40,841 nucleotides of DNA from an uncultured Porphyromonadaceae bacterium (GTDB taxonomy: Bacteria > Bacteroidota > Bacteroidia > Bacteroidales > Muribaculaceae), in assembly GCA_947175205.1 (NCBI GenBank), contig CAMWLS010000021.1:1-40841 (forward strand), written 5' to 3'. A program made the translations under genes and the position numbers. Shown here piece by piece: positions 15,946-24,743 of the stretch (position 1 is its first letter; the number at the start of each line of letters is the position of its first letter). Under the pieces are notes generated by a model that worked only from the letters and a program-made list of their open reading frames with translations, was not told the DNA's origin and did no database searches.

Positions 15946-18432
15946 TCAGCGAAGCTCTGCAGCAAGATCCTTGCGCAGGCGCTCCACTATGCGGTTCATG
16001 GTGTTGTCAATCTGCTTGTCATTCAGCGTCTTTTCCTCATCCTGGAGCGTAATGTTAATGGCGTATGACTTCTTACCCTCAGGCAGCTTGTCACCTTCAT
16101 AGACGTCAAAGAGCTTCACGTCACGCAGGAGTTTCTTCTCAGCCGCTGTCACGGTGTCAGCAATCTGCTGCATGGTGACCGTGTTGTCAATCAGAAGCGA
16201 GAGGTCACGCTTCACGGGTTGTGTCTTAGGCAGCGGGCTGTAAGTGACGGTGTGCTTCAGGGCATTGCGCACCAGACGGTTCCAGTCAAGCTCTGCATAG
16301 AACACTGTCAGTTTAATATCCGCGCGGGCGGCCACGGCAGGGTGAATGATACCCATGGTACCCAGCAGTTCTCCTGAATGTGTGCTTACAGAGAGTGCAG
16401 TGGCGTACATTTTATCAGAGAAAGCGGTGTAGCGCAGGCGCTTCATGTCCAAACCCAGGCGCACCAGAATGTTATCCACGGCTGTGCGCAGATGGAAGAA
16501 CGAGCTTTCCACTGCCTTAGAGACCCATGAGGCCGGAGTGATGTTTCCGGTCATCCACAAAGCCAGACGTGCGCTCTCTGAATATGGTGCCAGAGGAGCA
16601 TCAAGGGTGGACTGCTTGTCAGGGTTACAGCTGTACACATTTCCAAACTCATAAAGGCCAAGGTCAGCTGTCTTACGGTTAACGTTATGCGCAATGGTCT
16701 CAAGGCCACCAAACAGAAGTGTGGCACGCATTACATTGAGGTCCTGACTGAGGGGATTAAGAAGATGCACGCAGTGGTCCGCCGGGAGTTCCGGCATGTC
16801 AAGTGCGGTATAATATGCCTCAGCGGAAAGTGAGTTATTCAGAATTTCAGAGAATCCTGCACCGGTGAGCTGGTCAGCAATGAGGCGCCGGAGGTCATCA
16901 GCGGCGTCAGTGGCTGTCTTATAGCTCAGAGAGCTGTGCAGCTTGTGGCTTATTTCTATATTATTATAGCCGTAAATACGGAGGACGTCTTCAATTACAT
17001 CACAGGGACGGGTGACGTCAACGCGATAAGTGGGTATGGCCAGCTCCATGGCCCCGGAAGGGGTATGACCTTTAACATGCATTTCCAGGGCACGCAGAAT
17101 GACATCAACCTTCTCCGGCTCCAGAGGACGGCCCACCAGACGGTCAATATCCTCATAAGACAGAGTTACATGAGCATCTGTCACAGGCCGGGGATAAATA
17201 TCCACAATATCTCCCACAATGGTACCGCCGGCCAGTTCCTTTACCAAAAGTGCTGCAAGCTTCAGGGCGTACACACATCCGTTGGGGTCCACACCTCTTT
17301 CATAACGGAATGAGGCGTCAGTGCTCAGACCGTGGCGGCGGGCTGTCTTGCGCACACTGGTGGGATGGAAGCAGGCGCTTTCAATGAAAATGGAGGTGGT
17401 ATTCTCAGTGACTCCGGAGTCAAGGCCGCCAAAGACGCCGGCAATGCACATTTCCTTTTCTGAGTCACATATCATCAGGTCTGCGGCATCCAGCTTACGC
17501 TCTACACCGTCAAGGGTGGTAAATGGCGCTCCCTGAGTGGCCTTGCGCACCTTTACGGTACGCCCGGCTATATGGTCCACATCAAAACAGTGGAGGGGCT
17601 GACAGAAGGCATGGAGGATATAGTTGGTTATATCCACAATATTATTAATGGGGCGCAATCCTATGGCAGAAAGGCGGTCACGAAGCCACTGTGGGCTCTC
17701 AGCCACCTTTACGCCCTCCACGGTGAGCCCAGAGTAACGCAGACATGCCTCCGGATTCAGAAGTTCCACATTTACTGCATTGTCAGCCTCAGGACGGTCA
17801 GAGCAGAAGTGGCTTACATCAGGCTTGTGTGCGCGTGTGTGAGCCACGTGGGCGCTAAGATAAGCTGCCAGGTCACGGGCCACGCCGTAATGAGAGGCAG
17901 CGTCAATACGGTTAGGGGTCAGGTCCACCTCCAGGACATAATCATCAGTAAGGCCATAGAAGTCAGCCGCGGGGGTACCGGGAGCGGCGGCTCCGTCTTC
18001 CAGCACTATGATCCCGTCATGCGAGTGTCCCACGCCAATCTCATCCTCAGCACATATCATGCCATAAGACTCCACGCCGCGAATCTTGCTTTTCTTAATC
18101 TTGAAAGAAGTTCCGTCAGGGGCATAAAGGGTGGTGCCTACCGTGGCCACCACCACTGTCTGTCCGGCGGCGACATTAGGGGCTCCGCAAACTATCTGCG
18201 CGGGCTCAGACTGTCCCAGGTCCACCGTGGTTATGTGAAGGTGGTCACTGTCAGGATGCTCAACGCAGGTAAGAACCTTGCCTATGACTATTCCGGCCAG
18301 ACCGCCGGGAATGCTTTCCACTTTCTCCACAGAGCCGGTTTCCAGGCCAATGGATGTGAGTGCTGCCGCCAGCTCATCAGGCGTCAGCGTGGTGTCAATG
18401 TACTGTTTTAACCAGTTATAAGATATATTCAT
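15946..18432 (-). CDS. pheT: phenylalanine--tRNA ligase subunit beta
   Basis: 828-residue beta subunit of the alpha2beta2 PheRS, which charges tRNA-Phe. Domain order: N-terminal tRNA-binding OB-fold (about 40-155, with HPDSDHLHITTVD), B3/B4 editing domain (about 215-400, with NNIVDITNYI), B5 domain (about 410-485), catalytic-like core, and C-terminal FDX-ACB anticodon-binding domain (about 730-828, with YSPLPKTQPVKRDLSLLID). Full length. pheS is not adjacent in the window, as is common in Bacteroidetes. It is divergent from metK and carries its own -7 element at 18471-18478. Confidence 0.97.
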   Translation of the reverse strand: MNISYNWLKQYIDTTLTPDELAAALTSIGLETGSVEKVESIPGGLAGIVIGKVLTCVEHPDSDHLHITTVDLGQSEPAQIVCGAPNVAAGQTVVVATVGTTLYAPDGTSFKIKKSKIRGVESYGMICAEDEIGVGHSHDGIIVLEDGAAAPGTPAADFYGLTDDYVLEVDLTPNRIDAASHYGVARDLAAYLSAHVAHTRAHKPDVSHFCSDRPEADNAVNVELLNPEACLRYSGLTVEGVKVAESPQWLRDRLSAIGLRPINNIVDITNYILHAFCQPLHCFDVDHIAGRTVKVRKATQGAPFTTLDGVERKLDAADLMICDSEKEMCIAGVFGGLDSGVTENTTSIFIESACFHPTSVRKTARRHGLSTDASFRYERGVDPNGCVYALKLAALLVKELAGGTIVGDIVDIYPRPVTDAHVTLSYEDIDRLVGRPLEPEKVDVILRALEMHVKGHTPSGAMELAIPTYRVDVTRPCDVIEDVLRIYGYNNIEISHKLHSSLSYKTATDAADDLRRLIADQLTGAGFSEILNNSLSAEAYYTALDMPELPADHCVHLLNPLSQDLNVMRATLLFGGLETIAHNVNRKTADLGLYEFGNVYSCNPDKQSTLDAPLAPYSESARLALWMTGNITPASWVSKAVESSFFHLRTAVDNILVRLGLDMKRLRYTAFSDKMYATALSVSTHSGELLGTMGIIHPAVAARADIKLTVFYAELDWNRLVRNALKHTVTYSPLPKTQPVKRDLSLLIDNTVTMQQIADTVTAAEKKLLRDVKLFDVYEGDKLPEGKKSYAINITLQDEEKTLNDKQIDNTMNRIVERLRKDLAAELR

Positions 18433-18470
18433 ACGGTGATAAATAAGGCCTTAACGTTTTTTCTAATGTG

Positions 18471-18478
18471 CAAAGGTA
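18471..18478 (-). promoter_or_regulatory. -7 promoter element of pheT (TACCTTTG)
   Basis: The minus strand reads TACCTTTG, 38 bp before the pheT ATG. A TTTG sits only 12 bp upstream, so a correctly spaced -33 element is lacking. Confidence 0.6.
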
Positions 18479-18559
18479 TAAAAAAAATCACAAACCATGT
18501 CCTGATAAGGATAATTCGTGTACAGAAGTATAAAAAATGCAAAAAGAAGTGGTGAGGAG

Positions 18560-18590
18560 TTTGTAATCTGTGCGGATGTATGTACCTTTG
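18560..18590 (+). promoter_or_regulatory. metK promoter (TTTG-N19-TACCTTTG)
   Basis: TTTG at 18560-18563 and TACCTTTG at 18583-18590 are separated by exactly 19 bp, the canonical Bacteroidetes primary sigma spacing. Transcription would begin just before the riboswitch candidate. Confidence 0.85.
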
Positions 18591-18600
18591 CGGCTGAAAA

Positions 18601-18725
18601 ACAGACAGTGGAAAGATTTGGCCGCTTGCAACCACTTGAAAAAATGCTAAAATAGCCCTGCCCGCGCCTGCCAACAGGTGCGTGAACAGGTATCAGGTTT
18701 TTAGCTTCGCACCGTGGTGGCCGAT
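18601..18725 (+). ncRNA. probable SAM riboswitch in the metK leader
   Basis: The leader begins with AGTGG (18607-18611), which pairs with CCACT (18632-18636) around GATTTGGCCGCTTGCAA, then AAAAATGCTAAAATAGC. GGCC...GCAACC...TGCTAA in this order is the SAM-I family core pattern. A second stem, GCGCCTG with CAGGTGC, follows near 18664-18682. GTGGT at about 18713 could pair with ACCAC (18631-18635) as a competing fold. Position upstream of SAM synthetase fits feedback control. The 3' half departs from the textbook SAM-I layout, so the exact class is uncertain. Confidence 0.62.
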
Positions 18726-18770
18726 TTACGCTGCTGCGGTTGTTTTGTTTAACTAAATACCAAATAAGAT

Positions 18771-20057
18771 ATGAATTACTTATTCACTTCAGAATCAGTA
18801 TCAGAAGGGCATCCTGACAAGGTTGCTGACCAGATTTCAGATGCCATACTTGATGAATTCCTTGCCCGCGACGCCAACTCACGCGTTGCCTGCGAGACCC
18901 TTGTAACCACCGGCCAGGTGGTTGTGGCCGGAGAGGTCACCTCAGAGGCCTATGTAAATCTGCCGGATACGGTACGTGAGGTAATCAATGAGATAGGCTA
19001 TAACAGGAGTGAGCTGCAGTTTGACGGAAACTCATGCGGTATTCTTTCAGCGCTCCACGAACAGAGCGCGGACATTAACCGCGGAGTGGACCGCGAAGAA
19101 GCCACTGAGCAAGGTGCGGGTGACCAGGGAATGATGTTTGGCTACGCCACAGATGAGACTCCTATATACCTCCCGCTGCCTCTGGCACTGAGCCATGCCA
19201 TCCTCAAGGAGCTTGCTGCCATACGGCGCGAGGGTGTGGACATGACCTATCTCCGTCCGGACGCCAAAAGTCAGGTGACGGTGGAGTATGATGAGAATGA
19301 TAATCCCGTGCGCGTACACACCATAGTGGTTTCCACCCAGCATGATGAGTTCATAGACGCGGCAGGCAGCGGGTTAAGCCAGGAAGAGGCTGACCGGCGC
19401 ATGGTGGACGCTATAAAACGTGACGTCAAAGATATTCTTATACCCCGCGTCAGGCGCCGTCTGCCTGAGCAGCTTCAGGCCCTGCTGGATGATGATTTCA
19501 TACTTCATGTGAATCCCACGGGTAAGTTTGTTATCGGCGGCCCTCACGGAGATACCGGCCTGACGGGCAGAAAGATAATAGTGGACACCTACGGGGGCCG
19601 CGGTGCTCATGGTGGCGGCGCGTTCTCAGGCAAAGACCCCAGCAAGGTGGACCGCTCAGCAGCTTATGCAGCACGTCACATGGCCAAGAATCTTGTGGCT
19701 GCCGGAGTGGCACGCCGGGCACTGGTTCAGGTGGCATACGCCATTGGCGTGGCACAGCCCGTGAGCCTGTATGTAAATACATACGGGACAGCGGCGGTAA
19801 ACATGACTGACGCAGAAATATCCGCCAAACTCGCAAGCCTTTTTGACCTCACCCCTCACGCCATAAACACAAATCTTAAACTGCGTAATCCCATATACCG
19901 CGAGACTGCCAGCTACGGCCATGTGGGGCGCACACCTCGCACGGTGGTGAAAACCTTTGGTCACAAGGGTGAAAAACAGTTTACCCGTGAGGTGGAGCTG
20001 TTCACCTGGGAAAAGCTGGACCGAGTGGATGATATAAAAAAAGCGTTTCAGCTTTGA
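18771..20057 (+). CDS. metK: S-adenosylmethionine synthetase
   Basis: 428-residue cytosolic enzyme making SAM from methionine and ATP. Motifs: EGHPDK (12-17), GAGDQG (115-120) with MMFGYA, and the glycine-rich loop [20 protein letters not shown] (about 269-288). It is longer than the approximately 384-residue E. coli enzyme, in line with other Bacteroidetes members. ATG 18771 begins the conserved [15 protein letters not shown]. It is transcribed from a canonical promoter through a probable SAM riboswitch, so expression should fall when SAM is abundant. The next gene, the PpiD-like foldase, has its own promoter. Confidence 0.98.
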   Translation: MNYLFTSESVSEGHPDKVADQISDAILDEFLARDANSRVACETLVTTGQVVVAGEVTSEAYVNLPDTVREVINEIGYNRSELQFDGNSCGILSALHEQSADINRGVDREEATEQGAGDQGMMFGYATDETPIYLPLPLALSHAILKELAAIRREGVDMTYLRPDAKSQVTVEYDENDNPVRVHTIVVSTQHDEFIDAAGSGLSQEEADRRMVDAIKRDVKDILIPRVRRRLPEQLQALLDDDFILHVNPTGKFVIGGPHGDTGLTGRKIIVDTYGGRGAHGGGAFSGKDPSKVDRSAAYAARHMAKNLVAAGVARRALVQVAYAIGVAQPVSLYVNTYGTAAVNMTDAEISAKLASLFDLTPHAINTNLKLRNPIYRETASYGHVGRTPRTVVKTFGHKGEKQFTREVELFTWEKLDRVDDIKKAFQL

Positions 20058-20118
20058 CACAGAAAGACATATCCATTGAGGATTAAAAGCACAAAAAAAT
20101 CAAAATAACCGTAAGTTT

Positions 20119-20149
20119 TTTGTTATCTTACTGAAATAATGTATCTTTG
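20119..20149 (+). promoter_or_regulatory. promoter of the PpiD-like gene (TTTG-N19-TATCTTTG)
   Basis: TTTG at 20119-20122 and TATCTTTG at 20142-20149, with 19 bp between, 88 bp before the ATG. Confidence 0.8.
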
Positions 20150-20237
20150 TACGCTAAATTCCGGCAGGGCACATTGTGCCGGCCGTACAAGTATAGAGAA
20201 AAATTATAACGAAAAACCAATACCAGCACATTAATCA

Positions 20238-22472
20238 ATGGCAACCTTAGAGAAAATCAGAAGCAAGTCAGTGCTCCTTTTTGTAGTAATCATAGGCGCT
20301 TTGCTTGCATTTATTCTGGGTGACTTCTTCACCAACGGCCGAGCACTTTTCGGCGTAGGCAACAAAATGATTGAGGCCAACGGCGTCAAGGTAACATATG
20401 ATGAATATCAGGCCTTTGCAGAAGAACACTCACAGGACCAGCAGGGTGTGGACAATGATGTTCTGCAGCAGCAGATGCTGTATGCTCTCCTGGACAAGAA
20501 GCTCTTTGAGAAAGAATGTGAGGCTATAGGCCTTAACGTGACTGACGCAGAGCTTTCAGTATTCATGAATGACCCCGCCGTGGTAAGTGATATCCTTTCA
20601 CAGACCAATTTTCCCAGCACAGAGGCTCTGTTAGGCGCCATTGCTGACCCGGCCAAGTATAAGCTTACCAATGAAGACGCACAGCAGCTGCGCAATATGT
20701 GGATCAAGCGTGAGAATCAGGTACAGGAAACCATTCAGCAGACAGTGTTCCAGTTCCTGCTCAACGGTCTTTACGGAGCCAATACGCTTGACAGCAAGAC
20801 AGCACTTGCTGACAACGCCAGCATAGCACTGGAGATGGCAGTTGTGGATGCAACCATCATTCCTGACAGTGATGTTAAGGTATCAGATGAGGACCTGGCC
20901 CAGCTGTATGATAAGAATGAGTCAAAATTCATGGTGGAGGAAGATGCAGCCTCAGTGAGCCTGATAGCCATGCCCATTGTACCCTCAGAGGAAGACATTG
21001 AGGCCACCCGTGCTAAGGCAGTGAGCCTTAAGGACGCTCTGGCGGCTTCAGACAATGTGGACCTGAGTCAGTACTCAACCTCACGCAAAACCGTGAGCGT
21101 GGATGCTCTTAACCGCGCTATGAGCAATCAGGCAAACCGTGCTTCCATGAACTTTATTGCCGGGCTGCGCAATATGCTTTCTGACTCAGCTGCCGCCCCC
21201 GGTCTGACCCGCGTGGTAACTGAAACTCCAGATTATTATCAGGTGGCCAAGATTCTGAACATGTCCCAGAAGAAGGACCAGGCCAGCGTCTCAGTCCTGA
21301 TGTTCTCAGAAGATTTAACTCCTGACAGCGCACTGATGGTGGCTAAAGCTAATCCTAACTGGAAGGAGCTGCCCACTGACAGCGTGTACAGCGGTAAATT
21401 CACAGCAGGCGTGAACGCGCATCCCATTTCACTGGTTGAGCGTAGCACCACCATGAACACACAGCGTATGCCCACAGACCTCCAGATGGAGGCTTACCTG
21501 ATGAGCCAGCTGCTGGCCCTGCCTAAGTTCACAGGAGCCCTGGAGAACGCACAGCAGGAACAGGCATTCCTTTACACTGATACCATCAACGGTACTCCTC
21601 TGAACTTCATTTACCGCCTTGACGCCATTCAGGAGCCTGTAAACGTGGCTGAGGTTCTCCGCGTGGATGTTGTAACCTTACCTTCAGCTGCCACAGGTAC
21701 TGCCATCTCAAACAAGGTGCGCAATTATGCTGCCAACAACTCAGATTCAAAGACCTTTAATGATAACGCAGAAAAGGCCGGCCTTGAAATAATACGAGAG
21801 GTGTTTACTCCCAGCACCCCCACTCTGTTTGTAGACGGGGAGGCCATCACCGGCACCCGTCCGCTGATAAAGTGGGCCCTGGAGAACAAGAAGGGTAAAG
21901 TATCACCTGTTGTAAACGGCAAGATAGCCGCTGCGCAGCAGGGTGGCTCTGAGGCGTTCTTCACATCAGTACGCCGCCCGGCAACTGACGTGGTTACCGT
22001 ACTGGCCGTGAACAACCGTTACGATGCCGGTGATGAAATGAAGGCTGATGACCCCTATGCAAAGGCTCAGCTTTCTGCCATGGCCATGAACAGCAAGAAG
22101 GCTGCCAAGCGCGCCGAGGAACTCAAGGGCAAGGGTAACACTGTGGCAGAATATGCAGCTCAGGCAAATGTTCCCGCCCGCAATACCTCAGAGACATTCT
22201 TCAGCACCTCACTGCCCGCTGAAATCATCAGCGCCATAGCTGCCGCTAAGGAAGGTGAAGTTGTGGGTCCGCTGGCAGGTACCAACGGTCGTGTTTATAT
22301 CTTCAAGGTTAACGGTAAGGAGCCCAGCGTGGAAACAGAAGATGTTGCCAAGGGTAATTTTGTACGCCGTTTCTCACCGTTCACCAGTGGTGCCGCAATG
22401 CACAAGGCTCTTGTGGGCAAGCACAAAGTGAAGAACCACTCTACCAAGCAGATGGCAGGTCTTGAAGACTAA
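20238..22472 (+). CDS. PpiD/SurA-type peptidylprolyl isomerase, membrane-anchored
   Basis: 744-residue periplasmic folding factor. A single N-terminal membrane helix (about 11-30) follows a short cytosolic start, MATLEKIRSKS, typical of PpiD. A SurA_N-like helical chaperone region (about 35-200) includes ANGVKVTYDEYQAFAEEHS. The C-terminal part (about 500-720) has PpiC-like features such as AAKEGEVVGPLAGTNGRVYIFKV. Related proteins assist folding of outer-membrane and secreted proteins. Catalytic residues cannot be assigned confidently, and some family members lack isomerase activity. It has its own promoter upstream and a strong terminator downstream. Confidence 0.88.
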   Translation: MATLEKIRSKSVLLFVVIIGALLAFILGDFFTNGRALFGVGNKMIEANGVKVTYDEYQAFAEEHSQDQQGVDNDVLQQQMLYALLDKKLFEKECEAIGLNVTDAELSVFMNDPAVVSDILSQTNFPSTEALLGAIADPAKYKLTNEDAQQLRNMWIKRENQVQETIQQTVFQFLLNGLYGANTLDSKTALADNASIALEMAVVDATIIPDSDVKVSDEDLAQLYDKNESKFMVEEDAASVSLIAMPIVPSEEDIEATRAKAVSLKDALAASDNVDLSQYSTSRKTVSVDALNRAMSNQANRASMNFIAGLRNMLSDSAAAPGLTRVVTETPDYYQVAKILNMSQKKDQASVSVLMFSEDLTPDSALMVAKANPNWKELPTDSVYSGKFTAGVNAHPISLVERSTTMNTQRMPTDLQMEAYLMSQLLALPKFTGALENAQQEQAFLYTDTINGTPLNFIYRLDAIQEPVNVAEVLRVDVVTLPSAATGTAISNKVRNYAANNSDSKTFNDNAEKAGLEIIREVFTPSTPTLFVDGEAITGTRPLIKWALENKKGKVSPVVNGKIAAAQQGGSEAFFTSVRRPATDVVTVLAVNNRYDAGDEMKADDPYAKAQLSAMAMNSKKAAKRAEELKGKGNTVAEYAAQANVPARNTSETFFSTSLPAEIISAIAAAKEGEVVGPLAGTNGRVYIFKVNGKEPSVETEDVAKGNFVRRFSPFTSGAAMHKALVGKHKVKNHSTKQMAGLED

Positions 22473-22516
22473 TCACTGATCTGAAAAAAGTGGCCCGCAA
22501 GGGCACAAGAATAAAA

Positions 22517-22561
22517 CGGGTCTGTCATGAACCACTTTCATGCCGGACCCGTTTGTTTTTT
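22517..22561 (+). terminator. terminator of the PpiD-like gene
   Basis: AACGGGTC and GACCCGTT form an 8-bp stem around a 22-nt partly paired loop, followed by TGTTTTTT on the plus strand. Confidence 0.85.
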
Positions 22562-22594
22562 ACCTGATATTTTAACCAACAAATCTGAAACGTT

Positions 22595-22834
22595 ATGAAA
22601 GACCGAGGCGAATCTCCGGTGACGGGCTGGGTAACAGTGGAATCATACCAGCATGACTGGCAGGCCGGCATGGCTCAATCAATTCTAAAGGACCATGATA
22701 TCCCATGCGTATTGGGTAATCAGGAATTTGCCTCCATCTATCCCATAGGCTTCAACAGTCTTGGCGCCATAAGTGTGTCTGTGCCTGAGGCGTTTGCGGA
22801 ACAGGCCCGGGAACTTCTTAAGAATCTGAGATAG
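22595..22834 (+). CDS. DUF2007 domain protein (putative signal-transducing protein)
   Basis: 79-residue cytosolic protein with a DUF2007-like fold (about 15-79): VTVESYQHDWQAGMAQSILKDHDIPCVLGNQ resembles the family pattern of a duplicated-ferredoxin-like small domain. The C-terminal PEAFAEQARELLKNLR is the usual helix. Function is unknown. It follows the PpiD-like gene after a terminator. The last codons (NLR and TAG) form the start of a 29-bp tandem repeat that continues downstream. Confidence 0.75.
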   Translation: MKDRGESPVTGWVTVESYQHDWQAGMAQSILKDHDIPCVLGNQEFASIYPIGFNSLGAISVSVPEAFAEQARELLKNLR

Positions 22835-22910
22835 TGATTTGCACTTAGAAACATCTGAGACAGTGACGCGTACTTAGAAATATCTGAGATAGTGATGAGC
22901 GCTTAGAAAT
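22824..22910 (+). repeat. 29-bp tandem repeat, three copies, at the DUF2007 3' end
   Basis: ATCTGAGAYAGTGA begins at 22824, 22853 and 22882, and CTTAGAAA closes each unit, an exact 29-bp period. The first copy contains the stop codon of the DUF2007 gene. Confidence 0.88.
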
Positions 22911-22934
22911 ATTGGCAAAGGGAGCCTAAAATAT

Positions 22935-22965
22935 TTTGTATAAACCAATAAAATGCTTACCTTTG
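22935..22965 (+). promoter_or_regulatory. tRNA-Pro promoter (TTTG-N19-TACCTTTG)
   Basis: TTTG at 22935-22938 and TACCTTTG at 22958-22965, exactly 19 bp apart, 33 bp before the mature tRNA. Confidence 0.85.
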
Positions 22966-22998
22966 CAGCGACTTTAAGCCCAAGCGGCAGCGGGTCAT

Positions 22999-23072
22999 CG
23001 GGGCGTAGCGCAGTCCGGTAGCGCACCTGGTTTGGGACCAGGTGGTCGCAGGTTCGAATCCTGTCACCCCGA
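22999..23072 (+). tRNA. tRNA-Pro (anticodon TGG)
   Basis: A 74-nt cloverleaf without encoded CCA. Anticodon stem CCTGG/CCAGG encloses loop TTTGGGA, so anticodon TGG. The T-arm is GCAGG-TTCGAAT-CCTGT. The acceptor stem CGGGGCG pairs with CACCCCG, leaving a C-A mismatch at the sixth pair. A discriminator A follows. Confidence 0.95.
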
Positions 23073-23086
23073 CAAGACGCCAAGGC

Positions 23087-23123
23087 GAGGGTGTGTCAAA
23101 ATGCCAAATTTTGACACACCCTC
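23087..23123. terminator. perfect 16-bp hairpin after tRNA-Pro
   Basis: GAGGGTGTGTCAAAAT (23087-23102) and ATTTTGACACACCCTC (23108-23123) with a 5-nt loop. The internal T-run is in the stem, not after it. It probably ends the tRNA transcript; similar hairpins seem common in Bacteroidetes, from memory. Confidence 0.7.
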
Positions 23124-23187
23124 TTAAGATATAGCAGAATAGGACATAAGATATAACAGATTAAGAAGAGGAGGCAGGGAGTCCGAG

Positions 23188-23336
23188 ATTGTAAATTAAC
23201 AGTAAGTAAGGGGTTGCCAAACCTACGGCTTACATGCGGCCTTGCCGGAGTGACCGGCAACATGAAGTAGCATCAGGGTTTAAGGTAGGTGTTGACCTAT
23301 AAGTGCTGCGGTTCCGGCTTCAGGTGATTTTACAAT
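23188..23336 (+). ncRNA. four-way-junction structured RNA candidate upstream of malic enzyme
   Basis: A closing stem ATTGTAAA (23188-23195) with TTTACAAT (23329-23336) encloses three arms: GTAAG/CTTAC (23202-23206, 23229-23233) containing GGTT/AACC; a perfect hairpin TTGCCGG-AGTGA-CCGGCAA (23242-23260); and TGAAG/CTTCA (23263-23267, 23318-23322) containing AGCA/TGCT and TAGGT-GTTG-ACCTA (23286-23299). TTAAC at 23196-23200 could also pair with GTTAA at 23338-23342. It is 64 bp before the malic enzyme start. No known riboswitch class is recognised. Confidence 0.5.
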
Positions 23337-23400
23337 AGTTAACCGAGTCTTGTCAAACATTCCCCGCCCCTCTGTGTTAAATAAGAAAAAGCATACTTAC

Positions 23401-24708
23401 ATGGACACATTAAAGGAAAAAGCATTAGCATATCACAGATATCCCATTCCGGGCAAAACAGAGATAGTGGCCACCAAGCCGTACAGTACTCCTGAGGACC
23501 TTTCGCTGGCCTATTCTCCCGGGGTGGCATACCCCTGTCTTGAAATCAAGGAACACGAGGATGAGGCCTATACATATACCAACAAGGGTAATCTCGTGGC
23601 TGTCATCAGTAACGGCACCGCGGTGCTGGGCATGGGGAATATAGGAGCCAGCGCAGCAAAACCCGTAATGGAGGGCAAGGCTCTGCTCTTTAAGATTTTT
23701 GCGGGTATTGACAGCTATGACATTGAGATAAATGAGTCTGATCCTGTAAGGTTTTCTGAGGCCGTTGCTGCCATATCACCCACATTTGGAGGTATTAATC
23801 TGGAAGATATCAAGTCTCCTGAATGTTTTGAGATTGAAGAACGCGTAAAGGCGGTCACTGACATTCCCGTGATGCATGATGACCAGCACGGTACTGCTAT
23901 TGTAACAGGCGCAGCCCTCATAAACGCCCTTAAACTCCAGGGCAAGAAGGCAAGTGACGTCCGCGTGGTGGTAAACGGTGCCGGCGCGGCGGCCATAGCG
24001 TGCACACGCCTGTGGATATCACTGGGAATAAAGCCTGAGAACATTCTGATGTGTGACAGCAAGGGCGTAATCAGAGACTCCCGCACTGACCTGAACAGCC
24101 TTAAAAAGGAGTTCAGCCGCGATACCAAAGCGGAGACACTGGCAGATGCTCTGCGCGGAGCTGACGTATTCCTGGGGCTGTCTGTGGCTAATGTCATGAC
24201 ACCTGAGATGCTTATGTCCATGGCAGAGCGCCCCATAGTATTTGCCCTTGCAAATCCTGACCCTGAAATAGCATACGATGTGGCTAAGGCTACCCGCAAG
24301 GACATGATTTTTGCCACCGGCCGCAGTGACTATCCCAATCAGATAAATAACGTACTTGGCTTCCCGTATATCTTCCGCGGGGCACTGGACACACGCGCAA
24401 CGGACATCAACGAGCAGATGAAGCTGGCAGCGGCTCACGCTATTGCTCAACTGGCCCGCGAGCCTGTTCCCCGTGAGCTTGCACGTTCATATGGTCTGGC
24501 TGACATAAGCTTCGGACCTGAGTATATTCTGCCAAAGCCTTTTGACAAGCGCCTTCTCACCACCGTTGCTCCTGCAGTAGCAAAGAGCGCCATGGAAAGC
24601 GGCGCGGCACGCATGGATATACGCGATATGGACCAGTATAAGCGTCACCTGGCTGCGCTGATAGGCCACAATGATAATTATATCATTGACCTGCTGCAGC
24701 ATCACTGA
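23401..24708 (+). CDS. NAD(P)-dependent malic enzyme, short form
   Basis: 435-residue oxidative malate decarboxylase giving pyruvate, CO2 and NAD(P)H. Visible are [11 protein letters not shown], the malic domain signature [41 protein letters not shown] and a Rossmann loop [12 protein letters not shown]. The protein ends after the NAD-binding domain, lacking the C-terminal phosphotransacetylase-like domain that the approximately 760-residue MaeB-type enzymes of many Bacteroides carry. ATG 23401 ([12 protein letters not shown]) matches the usual family start; the frame is open upstream to 23350. A structured RNA candidate precedes it. Cofactor preference cannot be read safely. Confidence 0.95.
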   Translation: MDTLKEKALAYHRYPIPGKTEIVATKPYSTPEDLSLAYSPGVAYPCLEIKEHEDEAYTYTNKGNLVAVISNGTAVLGMGNIGASAAKPVMEGKALLFKIFAGIDSYDIEINESDPVRFSEAVAAISPTFGGINLEDIKSPECFEIEERVKAVTDIPVMHDDQHGTAIVTGAALINALKLQGKKASDVRVVVNGAGAAAIACTRLWISLGIKPENILMCDSKGVIRDSRTDLNSLKKEFSRDTKAETLADALRGADVFLGLSVANVMTPEMLMSMAERPIVFALANPDPEIAYDVAKATRKDMIFATGRSDYPNQINNVLGFPYIFRGALDTRATDINEQMKLAAAHAIAQLAREPVPRELARSYGLADISFGPEYILPKPFDKRLLTTVAPAVAKSAMESGAARMDIRDMDQYKRHLAALIGHNDNYIIDLLQHH

Positions 24709-24743
24709 AACGCAAAAAAGCACTCACACCCCTGAGGTATGCG

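Noticed and set aside
17572-18411. 279-codon plus-strand frame inside pheT
   Set aside because: Antisense to the conserved pheT tRNA-binding and B3/B4 domains; composition is that of a shadow frame.
22874-23083. 69-codon minus-strand frame across tRNA-Pro
   Set aside because: Antisense to a clear tRNA and its promoter.
23188-23336. SRP RNA, RNase P RNA or a known riboswitch
   Set aside because: Diagnostic conserved loops of these classes are absent.
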